In this document: piece by piece, positions 8,946 through 18,400 of the stretch
Position numbering within the stretch: the stretch's first letter is position 1
Layout of the letters: every line of letters begins with the position of its first letter
NCBI GenBank assembly: GCA_002700095.1
Contig: PACL01000059.1
Coordinates: 62,001-126,000, forward strand
Source of the DNA: Fulvimarina sp.
GTDB taxonomy: Bacteria > Pseudomonadota > Alphaproteobacteria > Rhizobiales > Rhizobiaceae
Direction: 5' to 3'
DNA length: 64,000 bases
Program-made: the position numbers and the translations under genes
Notes under the pieces: model-generated
Told to the model about the DNA's origin: nothing
Databases searched by the model: none
The model's input: the letters and a program-made list of their open reading frames with translations, nothing else

Positions 8946-8979
8946 CGAAAGGGCGCGGGATGGCTCCCGCGCCCTTTCG
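8946..8979 (-). terminator. Strong terminator hairpin downstream of the DEAD-box helicase
   Basis: A perfect 15-bp inverted repeat, CGAAAGGGCGCGGGA (8946-8960) and TCCCGCGCCCTTTCG (8965-8979), with a 4-base loop. It lies 22 bases beyond the helicase stop at 9001, read on the minus strand. Stems with an A/T-rich base and GC core of this kind are common terminators in high-GC alphaproteobacteria. Confidence 0.85.
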
Positions 8980-9000
8980 ATGTCAATGATCCGGTTCGGC

Positions 9001-10368
9001 TCAGGCGCCGGCGAAGGCCGGGCGCTGGGCGCCGTTGCCGCCGCTGCGGCGACGACGATTGCCCTGACGGGCACCGCCGGGGGCGTCCTGGCGGCGGTTC
9101 TCGCCGCCACCGGCATTGCGCGGCGCACCCTGGCCGCCATTGCCGCGGCGCGGCTGCTGGCCGGGGCGACCGCGGGCCGGGCGCGGGCCGCGGGCGGGCC
9201 GGTCGTCGCTGTCGAGGGCAGCGCCCTCGGGAATGACGAAGTCGGTCTTCTGCGGCTCCAGCGTCTGGCGGGTCAGCCGGGCGATGGCCTTCAGCTTCGA
9301 GCGCTCGGACGGATCGACCAGCGCGATGGCGCTGCCCGACTGGCCGGCACGGGCGGTCCGGCCGATGCGGTGGACGTAGCTCTCCGGCTCTTCCGGCAGC
9401 TCGAAATTGACGACATGGGTGATGCCGTCGACATGGATGCCGCGGGCGACGATGTCGGTCGCGACCAGCACCCGGGCCGAGCCCTTCTGGAACGAGGCGA
9501 GCGCCTTCTGGCGGGCGGCCTGGCTCTTGTTGCCGTGGATCGCGAGGGCCGGGATGCCGGCCTTCTCGAGATCGCCGGCCAGCCGGTTGGCGCCGTGCTT
9601 GGTGCGGGTGAAGATCACCACCTTGGACAGGGCGGCGTCGGCCAGACGGTCGATCAGCCAGTGCTTCTTGGCCTTCTGGGGCACCAGATAGACGCTCTGG
9701 TCGATCTTCTCGACGGTGATGACCTCGGGCGTCACTTCGACGCGCACGGGCTTCTTCAGGATCTTGGCGGCGAGATCCTCGATCGACTTCGGCATGGTGG
9801 CCGAGAACAGCAGCGACTGGCGCTCGTTCGGGAGCTTGGCGACGATCTTCATGACGTCGCGCACGAAGCCCATGTCGAGCATCCGGTCGGCCTCGTCGAG
9901 GACGACGTGCTCGACGGCCGACAGGTCGACGGCGCGCTGGTTCATCAGGTCGAGGAGCCGGCCCGGCGTTGCGATGACGATGTCGGTGCCCTTGGCGAGG
10001 GTGGCGATCTGCGGGCGGATCGAGACGCCGCCGAAGACGACGGTGTGGGTGATCTTGGTGCCGACGGTGTAGGACTTGACGTTATCGGCGATCTGCGAGG
10101 CGAGCTCGCGGGTCGGGGTGAGGATCAGCACCTTCACCTGGCGGGGCGCCGCGCGGCTGCCCTTCTTCAGGAGCGCATGGATGACGGGCAGCGAAAAGGC
10201 CGCCGTCTTGCCGGTGCCGGTCTGGGCGATGCCGAGGACGTCACGGCCCTCCATGACGACGGGAATGGCCTTCGCCTGGATCGGCGTCGGCTCGGTGATG
10301 GAAAGACGCGCAAGCGCGGAAAGGAGCGTCTCGGCAAGGCCGAACGCCTGGAAATTCTGAGAGGTCAA
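9001..10368 (-). CDS. DEAD-box ATP-dependent RNA helicase (RhlE-like)
   Basis: The 455-aa product has all helicase signatures in order: Q motif region (FQAFGLAETLLSAL), Walker A AQTGTGKT, PTRELA, TPGR, DEAD within VLDEAD, SAT, and in the second RecA domain ARGIHVDG and HRIGRTARAG. The C-terminal 90 residues are Arg/Gly/Pro-rich with RGPRPARGR-type repeats, typical of RhlE-like unwinding factors in ribosome assembly and mRNA decay. The start is taken as a TTG at 10368, since no ATG fits the conserved N-terminus; the frame stays open to 10515. A promoter and a leader of about 200 bases precede it. Confidence 0.92.
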   Translation of the reverse strand: MTSQNFQAFGLAETLLSALARLSITEPTPIQAKAIPVVMEGRDVLGIAQTGTGKTAAFSLPVIHALLKKGSRAAPRQVKVLILTPTRELASQIADNVKSYTVGTKITHTVVFGGVSIRPQIATLAKGTDIVIATPGRLLDLMNQRAVDLSAVEHVVLDEADRMLDMGFVRDVMKIVAKLPNERQSLLFSATMPKSIEDLAAKILKKPVRVEVTPEVITVEKIDQSVYLVPQKAKKHWLIDRLADAALSKVVIFTRTKHGANRLAGDLEKAGIPALAIHGNKSQAARQKALASFQKGSARVLVATDIVARGIHVDGITHVVNFELPEEPESYVHRIGRTARAGQSGSAIALVDPSERSKLKAIARLTRQTLEPQKTDFVIPEGAALDSDDRPARGPRPARGRPGQQPRRGNGGQGAPRNAGGGENRRQDAPGGARQGNRRRRSGGNGAQRPAFAGA

Positions 10369-10544
10369 AGGATGCCTATGGCTACGTGCGGGCCGCTCGG
10401 GCTCCGCAGAAGATGTCGATCGTCTTCGCGCGGGCGGACGTTTCGACGGGCCGTGTCGGGCTGGCTGGCGGCGGGATGCCACTGGGCAGATCCGAATTCG
10501 CCGGGGAATTTCCAAATTTCGGAAACGAAGCTTGAAAGGTCGGC

Positions 10545-10601
10545 GATCGCGCGATCACGGCGTGATGGGGCTCATATCGTCTTTTTGCTGCGCCGCGTCA
10601 A
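10545..10601 (-). promoter_or_regulatory. Promoter with palindromes at the start of a long helicase leader
   Basis: On the minus strand TTGACG (10601-10596) and GATATG (10578-10573) are 17 bases apart, a plausible housekeeping promoter. Just downstream, near the expected transcript start, lie ATCACG-G-CGTGAT (10554-10566) and the 12-base palindrome GATCGCGCGATC (10545-10556). The mRNA would carry about 195 untranslated bases before the TTG start. A structured leader is common for cold-regulated RNA helicases, but no specific fold was modelled. Confidence 0.5.
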
Positions 10602-10676
10602 GGTGCAATCGGCGGTCCCGGCAGGACGGGGCCAGCTTGGCACGGGCAACCGTTCCAGCCGGCCCGGCGCTGACGC

Positions 10677-11867
10677 TCAGGGCTGGTCCGGTCGGAACTG
10701 GGCGGCCACCGTCTCGGCGATGCGCGACAGGACGCCGGCACGGGCAACGCCGTCCGCGGCGTAGAGCGGCACCTGGCGCATCGTCTCGCCGCCGCGGGTG
10801 AAGATCGCCCAGCCGGCGCGCTGCCCCTTCTGTACCGGCGCAGGGAGGGGGCCGTTGCTCTCGATGCGGCGGGTCACATCGGCGAGGCTGCCGCGCGGCA
10901 CCAGTACCTTCAGGGTCTTTGCGGGAACCAGCGGCACGCTCGCCGCTGCTCCCGCCGAGACCGCCGCCTCGCCGACCGGCTGGCCAACCTCGACCAGCGT
11001 CACCTCCTCGAAGTCCTGCAGGCCGAAATCCACCAGCCGGCGGGCTTCGCGGGCGCGTTCCTCGGAGGACTGCATGCCGGACATGGCCAGGACGATGCGC
11101 CGCCCGTCGCGGGTCGCCGAGGCGACGAGGCCGTAGCCCGACGCGCTGGTGTGGCCGGTCTTCAGCCCGTCGGCGCCGAGGGCCAGGAGCGGGTTGCGGT
11201 TTTTCTGGGTGATCCCGTTGAAGGTGAACTTCTCCCGGGAGAACAGCGCGTAGTCCTCGGGATAGGTCTCGATGAGATGCTCGGCGAGCACCGCGAGATC
11301 GCGCATCGTCACCTTTTGGCCGGGGGCGGGGAGGCCATGCGGATTGACGAAATGCGAATGCGACAGGCCGAGAGCCGTCGCCTCGGCGTTCATCCGGTCG
11401 GCGAATGCCTCGACGCTTCCGGCGAGGCCCTCGGCGATGACGATGGCCGCATCGTTGCCGGACTGGATGATCAGGCCCTTGATCAGGTCGTCGAGGCTGA
11501 CCTGCTTGTGGACGGGCAGGAACATCGTCGAGCCGCCGGAATTGGCGCCGCCCTCCCGCCAGGCCTTTTCGGAGACCTCGAAGGTCGCGTCCCGCGTCGT
11601 CTCGCCGGACTTGAGCATGTCGAAGACGACGGTGGCGGTCATCAGCTTGGCGAGGCTCGCCGGCGGAATCGGATCGTCGGCATTCTTCTCGTAGAGGACT
11701 CGGCCCGTGCCGACGTCGATGAGGATCGCCGTCGGCGCCTTGGTCTCGAAGGCTCCAGCCGGACCGGCGGCGATCACCGCGAGGAACAGGAAGCCGGCGA
11801 GCCGGGCGAGGGAGGCCCGGAGGCTGCGGGGAAGAAGGCGGCGGGGAAGGGGGCGACGGGTCCACAT
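10677..11867 (-). CDS. D-alanyl-D-alanine carboxypeptidase (DacA/DacC type)
   Basis: The 396-aa product has a basic N-terminus, a hydrophobic signal peptide and AGA-F cleavage near residue 39. Serine penicillin-binding motifs are complete: SLAK with Ser71 and Lys74, SGN at 136-138 and KTG at 236-238. The C-terminal PBP5-type beta domain (residues 285-385) follows. It trims the terminal D-Ala from peptidoglycan pentapeptides in the periplasm. It is divergently oriented from the DUF2946-like gene at 12096, with an 18-base tandem repeat between them. Confidence 0.92.
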   Translation of the reverse strand: MWTRRPLPRRLLPRSLRASLARLAGFLFLAVIAAGPAGAFETKAPTAILIDVGTGRVLYEKNADDPIPPASLAKLMTATVVFDMLKSGETTRDATFEVSEKAWREGGANSGGSTMFLPVHKQVSLDDLIKGLIIQSGNDAAIVIAEGLAGSVEAFADRMNAEATALGLSHSHFVNPHGLPAPGQKVTMRDLAVLAEHLIETYPEDYALFSREKFTFNGITQKNRNPLLALGADGLKTGHTSASGYGLVASATRDGRRIVLAMSGMQSSEERAREARRLVDFGLQDFEEVTLVEVGQPVGEAAVSAGAAASVPLVPAKTLKVLVPRGSLADVTRRIESNGPLPAPVQKGQRAGWAIFTRGGETMRQVPLYAADGVARAGVLSRIAETVAAQFRPDQP

Positions 11868-11902
11868 GGTCCTTGCGTAGCCGCCGGCCGCAAGGGCTTC
11901 AA

Positions 11903-11938
11903 GCGCTTCACGAAAGTTTGGCGCTTCACGAACGTTTG
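11903..11938. repeat. 18-bp tandem direct repeat, two copies
   Basis: Copies at 11903-11920 and 11921-11938 are directly adjacent and differ at one base (GCGCTTCACGAAAGTTTG, with C for A at position 13 in the second). They lie in the 228-base divergent region between the carboxypeptidase start (11867) and the DUF2946-like gene (12096), 36 bases upstream of the carboxypeptidase. A double operator or a replication-slippage duplication are both possible. Confidence 0.75.
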
Positions 11939-12095
11939 GCGCGGGACAAGGCCGGCGTGAAGCTTGGGGGAGGTCTCGCCGCAGGTCGGGTCGGTACGCG
12001 TCGAGCCGGCGGCGCTCCGGTCATCGGCCGGATCGCCGGGCTGGATGCCGGTCAGCGGGCATGACAAGCGCGGCATTCTCTGCCAGAAACTGCGC

Positions 12096-12500
12096 ATGGG
12101 CGGATTCCGGCGGTTTCTTCGTGACAGGGTTTCGGCTGCGGCCTTCGCCGTGGTCCTGACGCAGCTCATGCTGCTGCAGGCGCTGGTCGGGGCGCAGGGG
12201 TGCCTTGCGGCCGTTTCCGGCGGTAACCCTCTGATCCTGTGCTCCGGCGAGCCTCTGTCCGCCGAAGAGGCCGGGACGGGTGCGGGCCGGACCAGCGGTG
12301 GATCCCATTGCGCCGACTGCCCCTGTGCCACGGCCTGCGGCGGATCGGCGCCGCTCGCCCTGCCGTTTGCCGATGCCGGACAGGCTTTCGCCGCTCCCGA
12401 GGCTGTGCCGGGCCGGCCGATCCAAGCCGAGGCCGCGATCGCGCGCCTGCCGCCGTCCGGCCTGTTGCGACTGCGCGGCCCGCCGGCCTTGGCCGCCTGA
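12096..12500 (+). CDS. DUF2946-like Cys-rich exported protein
   Basis: The 134-aa product has a hydrophobic N-terminal segment (residues 13-33, AAAFAVVLTQLMLLQALVGA), then a cysteine cluster HCADCPCATACGG around residues 70-82. Short exported proteins with an HCxxCPC-type cluster before a PCu(A)C gene are frequently annotated DUF2946 and thought to be copper-related; the latter is inference. It lies 69 bases upstream of the copper chaperone, in the same direction. The frame is open to 11964, but the ATG at 12096 gives a natural signal sequence. Confidence 0.65.
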   Translation: MGGFRRFLRDRVSAAAFAVVLTQLMLLQALVGAQGCLAAVSGGNPLILCSGEPLSAEEAGTGAGRTSGGSHCADCPCATACGGSAPLALPFADAGQAFAAPEAVPGRPIQAEAAIARLPPSGLLRLRGPPALAA

Positions 12501-12569
12501 CATCGTCATCGCGAACCCGCGGCCGCAGGACGGCGCGCGGTTCTTCCCAGATTTTCCCGGAGAATATTC

Positions 12570-13085
12570 ATGCGTCTGATCACCACGGCCTTCGCGGCCG
12601 CAGCGCTCCTGTCTGCCGTCGTCACGGCACATGCCCATGGCTACAAGGTCGGCGACCTCGAGATCGGCCACCCGTGGAGCCGGGCGACCCTGCCGAACGC
12701 GCCGGTCGCCGGCGGCTACATGACCATCACCAATACCGGCGACACCGCCGACCGGCTGATCGGCGGGTCGACGCCGGCAGCCGCGGAAGTCCAGATCCAC
12801 GAGATGCAGATGGACGGCGACGTGATGAAGATGCGGCAGATCGACGGTGGCCTGGAGGTCCCCGCCGGCGAGACCGTGACGCTTGCGCCCGGCGGCTATC
12901 ACCTGATGCTGATGAAGCCGGAAAAGCGCCTGATGGAGGGCGACCGGGTCCCGCTGACGCTGCGGTTCGAAAAGGCGGGGACGGTCGAGGTCGAACTTGC
13001 CGTCGACAAGCCGAATGCGAGGGGCCCGGAGGGCACGGCGCCGGAGGGCGAGCATGCGGGGCACGGCGCGATGCAGATGAAGTAG
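12570..13085 (+). CDS. Periplasmic copper chaperone PCu(A)C
   Basis: The 171-aa product has a signal peptide (MRLITTAFAAAALLSAVVTA, cleaved before HGYK). The metal-binding pattern of the family is visible: H in VQIHEMQMDGDVMKM and the later GGYHLMLM, i.e. His-Met pairs flanking a conserved loop. PCu(A)C proteins carry Cu(I) to the CuA centre of cytochrome c oxidase in the periplasm. The C-terminus adds a His/Met-rich tail (HAGHGAMQMK) that could bind extra copper. It is likely cotranscribed with the DUF2946-like gene upstream. Confidence 0.9.
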   Translation: MRLITTAFAAAALLSAVVTAHAHGYKVGDLEIGHPWSRATLPNAPVAGGYMTITNTGDTADRLIGGSTPAAAEVQIHEMQMDGDVMKMRQIDGGLEVPAGETVTLAPGGYHLMLMKPEKRLMEGDRVPLTLRFEKAGTVEVELAVDKPNARGPEGTAPEGEHAGHGAMQMK

Positions 13086-13101
13086 GGCGGGGGGCTCGCC
13101 A

Positions 13102-13110
13102 GGGGGGGGG
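13102..13110. repeat. G9 homopolymer
   Basis: Nine consecutive G residues sit in the 174-base gap between the convergent copper chaperone and phosphatase genes, 20 bases after GGGCGGGGGG. It is outside coding sequence. It may vary in length between clones or reflect a difficult read; no functional role is evident. Confidence 0.5.
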
Positions 13111-13259
13111 AGGCGTCACGGCCACAGCCATGCGCTGTCGTCGCTCTCGTCCGCAGCGGCAGAAAGCCGGCGATGCCCTTGCAGCGTCGCCGCCCTCGGC
13201 TCGTTCTAAGGATCGCCGGTGGCTCACGACGGAGGGACGGTGGCAACCCCGCCCTGCCA

Positions 13260-13583
13260 TCAACCGAACATGCGTTTCAGAGCAGGGCGAAGCCGCTCGA
13301 TCAGCGCCGGCTCCATGAAGTCGTAGCGGTCGGGAATGTTCAGGCAGACCACCCGCTTGCCCGGCGGGGCGGGGCCAAGAAGCCGGGTCAGCCGCGCATG
13401 CTGGCGCTTTTCCATCAAAACGATCGTTTCCGCCCATTCCAGATGCTCGGCGGTGACACGCTCGTCGGCATCGGCGCTGAGGCCGGCATAGTCCGGCTCG
13501 ATGCCGGGCATCTCGGCGGCAAGGGCGGCTGCCGTCGGGCTGCGCCGCCGCGCCTTGCCGCAGACGAACAGGACCCGCGTCAC
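13260..13583 (-). CDS. Small low-molecular-weight phosphatase-like protein (COG4551 type)
   Basis: The 107-aa product starts at a GTG (13583) overlapping the stop of uup in GTGA, so it is probably coupled. It opens VTRVLFVCGKARRRSPTAA, carrying the phosphatase loop C-x5-R-S (Cys8, Arg14, Ser15). The conserved EHLEWAETIVLMEKRQ and a C-terminal NIPDRYDFM-PALIE fit the short 'predicted protein tyrosine phosphatase' family rather than the 150-aa Wzb type. The usual catalytic Asp-Pro loop is not obvious; IPDRYDF may play that role. Substrate unknown. Confidence 0.75.
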   Translation of the reverse strand: MTRVLFVCGKARRRSPTAAALAAEMPGIEPDYAGLSADADERVTAEHLEWAETIVLMEKRQHARLTRLLGPAPPGKRVVCLNIPDRYDFMEPALIERLRPALKRMFG

Positions 13584-15430
13584 CCTTCCATCTCGGCCTT
13601 CAGCATTTCCAGCTCCAGCCATTCGTCCTCGGCCCTGGCGAGCGCCGCGCGCTTGTCCTCGACCGTCTTGGCGAGTTGCTGGAAGCGTTCGGGCTTCTTC
13701 GAGAAGAGCTGCGGGTCGGCCATCTCGGTCTCGGCCCTGGCGATCGCCGCTTCCAGTTCGGCGATGGTCTTCGGCAGGGTCTCGAGGGCAAATTTCTGCT
13801 TGTAGGAGAGCTTCGCCGCGCTGGTGGAGCCGGCGGCGGGCGATCCGCCGCCGCCGGAGCCCGACGCGGCTGGCGTCTTGCCGGCGTTCTGGCGGGCGGG
13901 CGCGGTGGGCTTCGCCGGCTTCTTCGCGGCGGCGGCCGCGTCGCGCTTCTGGGCGAGCATGTCGGAATAGCCGCCGGCATATTCCAGCCAGACGCCGTCT
14001 TCCTGAGGCGAGATCACGCCGGTCACCGTGCGGTCGAGGAAGTCGCGGTCGTGGCTGACCAAGAGGACGGTGCCCGGATAGCCGGCGATCAGCTCTTCGA
14101 GAAGATCCAGCGTCTCCATGTCGAGATCGTTGGTCGGCTCGTCGAGCACGAGAAGGTTGGCGGGCGTTGCCAGCGTCTTGGCGAGCAGAAGCCGGGCCCG
14201 CTCGCCGCCCGACAGCTGGCCGACGGGGGTGCGGATCTGCTCGGGCGAGAACAGGAAGTCCTTGAGATAGCCGGCGACGTGGCGCGGCTCCCCATTGACC
14301 ATCACCTGGTCGCCGCGCCCGTCGGTCAGCGCCTCGGCGACGCCGACGTCGTCCTTCAGGCTGGCGCGCTTCTGGTCGAGGAAGGCGAGGTCGAGATTGG
14401 TGCCGAGGCGGATCTTGCCGGAATCCGGCTTCAATTCGCCGATGAGCATCTTCAACAGCGTCGTCTTGCCGGCGCCGTTCGGCCCGACGAGGCCGATCCG
14501 GTCTCCCCGCGCGATGCGGGTGGAGAAGTCCCTGACCAGCGTGCGGCCGTCATAGGCCTTGGAGATGCCTTCCGCCTCGATCACCAGCTTGCCGCTCTCG
14601 CGGGTCTCGCCGGCCTGCATCACCGCCTGGCCGACGGCGCGCCTTGTGTCGCGGCGCTGCTGGCGCATGGCGTGCAGTTCGCCGAGGCGGCGCATGTTGC
14701 GGGTGCGCCTCGCGGTGACGCCGTAGCGCAGCCAGTGCTCCTCGCGGACGATCTTGCGGTCGAGCTTCTGGAGGTCGCGCTCCTCCTCCTCCAGCACCTT
14801 GTCGCGCCAGGCCTCGAAGGCGCCGAAGCCCTCGTCGATGCGCTTCACCCCGCCGCGGTCGAGCCAGACCGTCGCCTTCGTGACCGTCTGCAGGAAGCGT
14901 CGATCATGGCTGATGACGACGAGGGCGCTCTTGATCTGGCGGATCTCGCCTTCCAGCCACTCGATCGTCGGAAGGTCGAGATGGTTGGTCGGCTCGTCGA
15001 GGAGGATGATGTCCGGCTCGGGGGCGAGCGTCTTGGCGAGCGCCGCGCGGCGCGCTTCGCCGCCGGAGAGATGGGCCGGCGACATGGTCTCGGTGAGGCC
15101 GAGCGATTCGATCAGGAAGGTGACTCGGTAGGGATCGTCGGCCGGCCCGAGGCCGTCGGCGACATACTCGCCCACCGTCTGGAAATCACCAAAGTCCGGC
15201 TCCTGGGCGAGATAGCGCAGGGTCGTGCCGGGTTTGAGGAAGACCTCGCCGCGATCCGGCTCGACCTGCCGGGCGGCAATTTTCAGGAGGGTCGACTTGC
15301 CGGAGCCGTTGCGCCCGACCAGCGCGATGCGATCGCCCGGCAGGACGTTCAATTCGACGCCGGACAAGAGCGGTGTGCCGCCGAAGGTGAGCGCGACGCC
15401 ATCGAGGCGCAGAAGGGGAGGAAGTGCCAT
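13580..15430 (-). CDS. uup: ABC-F family ATPase Uup
   Basis: The 616-aa soluble protein has two ATP-binding cassettes and no membrane helices: Walker A GRNGSGKST and GPNGAGKTT, signatures LSGGEARRA and LSGGERARL, and LLDEPTNHLDL / VLDEPTNDLDM. Between them is the P-site tRNA interaction linker. After the second cassette come an Ala/Pro/Gly-rich linker (about residues 505-545) and a C-terminal coiled coil (about 550-615), the hallmark of Uup. ABC-F proteins act on the ribosome; Uup also affects DNA junction stability in E. coli. It overlaps the small phosphatase by 4 bases. Confidence 0.94.
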   Translation of the reverse strand: MALPPLLRLDGVALTFGGTPLLSGVELNVLPGDRIALVGRNGSGKSTLLKIAARQVEPDRGEVFLKPGTTLRYLAQEPDFGDFQTVGEYVADGLGPADDPYRVTFLIESLGLTETMSPAHLSGGEARRAALAKTLAPEPDIILLDEPTNHLDLPTIEWLEGEIRQIKSALVVISHDRRFLQTVTKATVWLDRGGVKRIDEGFGAFEAWRDKVLEEEERDLQKLDRKIVREEHWLRYGVTARRTRNMRRLGELHAMRQQRRDTRRAVGQAVMQAGETRESGKLVIEAEGISKAYDGRTLVRDFSTRIARGDRIGLVGPNGAGKTTLLKMLIGELKPDSGKIRLGTNLDLAFLDQKRASLKDDVGVAEALTDGRGDQVMVNGEPRHVAGYLKDFLFSPEQIRTPVGQLSGGERARLLLAKTLATPANLLVLDEPTNDLDMETLDLLEELIAGYPGTVLLVSHDRDFLDRTVTGVISPQEDGVWLEYAGGYSDMLAQKRDAAAAAKKPAKPTAPARQNAGKTPAASGSGGGGSPAAGSTSAAKLSYKQKFALETLPKTIAELEAAIARAETEMADPQLFSKKPERFQQLAKTVEDKRAALARAEDEWLELEMLKAEMEG

Positions 15431-15473
15431 GGCGCGCTTCTAGCGACTGCCGGGCGACGCGGGAAGGGGGCGT

Positions 15474-18400
15474 CTACTCCGCCGGTGCCGGATGCCCGCG
15501 GTGCCCCTTGCCGTGGTCCGTCTCTTCGTCCTCCTCCAGCGCATGGCGACGTTCCGCCGCCGCGACGTCGCGGTGGAGTTCGGCGGTGCGCTCGGAGATC
15601 GGCGTCGAAAAGCGGCCGAGGATGAGATAGGCGACCGGGGTGATGTAGAGGGTGGAGAAGGTGGCGAGGCCGAGGCCGCCGACGATGACGTAGCCGAGGG
15701 CGACGCGGGCCTCGGCGCCCGCCCCGGAGGCGAAGACCAGCGGCAGGCCGCCGACGACGGTCGCGACCATGGTCATCATCACCGGCCGCAGGCGGATCAG
15801 GCAGGCATCCTCCACCGCCTGTCGGAGCGGCACGCCGCGCTCGCGCAGCTGGTTGGCGAATTCGACGATGAGGATGCCGTTCTTCGCCATGATGCCGACG
15901 AGGAGGACGAGGCCGATCTGGCTGTAGAGATTGAGGCTCATGCCGAAGAAGGCGAGGGCGAAGATCGCGCAGGCGACGCCCATCGGCACCGTGGCGATGA
16001 TGATCAGGGCCGAGACGAAGCTCTCGAACTGGGCGGCCAGCACGAGCAGGATGATGACGATGGCGAAGCCGAAGACGAGGGCGAGGCCGTTGTTGGTCTC
16101 GCTCAGCGTCGCGGCTTCGGCCAACGGAATGAGGCGCTGGGTCTGGGGCAGGAGGTCCTGGGAAAAGGCCTGCACGTCGTTCCAGGCGTCCTGGATGGCG
16201 TAGTCGTCCGGCAGCTGCGCGGTGACCGCGACGGCGCGGCTGCGGTTTTCCCGCTCGAGGCTCGGCGCGATCGGCTTTTCTTCGATGGTCGCCACCGTCG
16301 ACATCGGCACGATGCGGCCGTCGGAGGCCTTGAGGAAGACGTTGCGCAGATCGCCCGGATCGTTGACCGGATCGCTTGTGGTGATCAGCCGGATCGGCAC
16401 TTCCTTGTCGCCGATATAGGTCTGGCCGATCTCGCGCCCGTCGAGCAGCGCCTGCATCGCGGTGGCGAGGCCGTCGATGTCGATGCCGAGATCGGAGGCG
16501 CGGGCGCGGTCGATCACCACCGAGAGCTGTGGTTGGGTGGCGTCGTTGGAGAGCCGCACGGTGCCCCAGCGCCCGTCGGCCTGCATCGCCTGGACCAGCT
16601 TGTCGGCGCTCGTCGCGAGCTCGTCGAAATTCTGCCCGGCGATGGCGAATTGCAGGCCCTGACCGCCGCCGCGGATGCCGAGGGAATTCGGCTGGATGGC
16701 GAAGGCCCTGACGCCGGCGATGTTCCGGAGCTTGCCGTTGATCTCGGCGACGATCTCCTGCTGGGTTCGGACCCGGTCGGCCCAGTCGGCGAGGCTGACC
16801 ACCATGAAGGCCTGGTTGGCGCCGCCGCGGCCGGTGATGGCGAAGACGTTCTTCGCCTCGCCGCTGCCGACATAGGGCATCAGGATGTCCTCGACCCGGC
16901 GGGTCTGGGCGTTGGTGTAGTCGAGGCTCGCCCCCTGCGGGCCGCTGACCCGCATCAGGACAACGGCGCGGTCCTCCGACGGGGTGAGCTCCTGGGGCAT
17001 GGTCTTGAAGACGGTGTAGGCGCTGAAGGAGAACAGCCCTGCCGCGACGACGACGATCAGCGGAAAGGCGAGGCAGAGCCGCAGCGTCACCGCGTAGAAG
17101 CCGGCGAGGCGGCCGCCGATCCAGCCGACGGCCCGGGCGAAGAGGCCCGGCTTTCGCTCGTCCTCGCGGGCCTTCAGGAAGGTCGCGGCGAGCATCGGGC
17201 ACAAGGTCAGCGCGATGAAGGACGAGATGACCACGGATGCCGCGAGGACGTAGCCGAATTCCTTGAACAGACCGCCCGCCTGGCCGGGGAGGAAGGAGAT
17301 CGGCACGAAGACGGCGGCGAGGGTCGCGGTGGTGGAGATCACCGCGAAGAACATCTCGCGCGCCCCGATGACGGCGGCGGCGCGGGGCTTGGCGCCCATG
17401 TCGCGCCAGCGCACGATGTTTTCCAGAACGATGATGGCGTCGTCGACCACCATCCCCGTCGCCAGGACGAGGGCGAGAAGCGTCAGGATGTTGATCGAGA
17501 AGCCGGTGATATAGATGAACGAGACGACGCCGATCAGCGCGATCGGCATGGTGACGGCCGGGATGAAGGTCGCGCGCAGATTGAGCAGGAAGAGGAAGAT
17601 GACGGCGATGACGATGACGACGGCGAGCACGATGGCGAGCTCGACCTCGTGCAGGGCGCCGTTGATGAATGTCGCGTCGTCGCTGGTTACCTCGACATGG
17701 ACGCCCTCGGGCAGGGTGCGGTTGAGGTTGGCGACCTCGCGGCGAACGCCGTCGGAGATGTCGAGGGTGGAGGAGCCGGCCTGACGCACGATGCCGAGGC
17801 CGATGCCGGTCTCGCCGTTGCGCCGCAGCTGCGAGCCGGCCTCGTCCGGGCCGAAGCGGACGGAGGCGATGTCGCCGAGGCGGGTGCGCTCGTCGAGATA
17901 GATCGCCTCGAACTCTTCCGGCGAGGTGACGTTGGCGTCGGCCCGGACGATCAGCTGCTGGCTCGGCGAGGCCAGCGAGCCGGCGGGCACGTCCATCGCC
18001 GCATTCTGCAGCGAGGTCGCGACGTTGCCGAGGGTGAGGCCGCGGGTCGCGAGCTTGTCGGGATCGATGTCGACATAGATGAGCTTCTCGCGCTCGCCAT
18101 AGACCTGCAGGTCGGCGACGCCGTCGACGGCGGCGAGCTGGTCGGCGATCCGGTCCTCGACGAGGGTCGTCAGGTCCTCGATCTTCATCGACTTCGCCGT
18201 CACCGCGAGGCGCATGATCGCCTGGGCGTCGGCGTCGGCCTTGACGATGCGCGGCTCGTCGGCGCCTTCGGGAAGCTGGTTGGAGATGCGGCTGACGGCG
18301 TCGCGTACATCACTCGCCGCGACGTTGAGGTCGGTCGTGTCGGAGAATTCGATCGTCACCCGCGCGTCGCCGAATTCCGACTGCGACGACATGGATTCGA

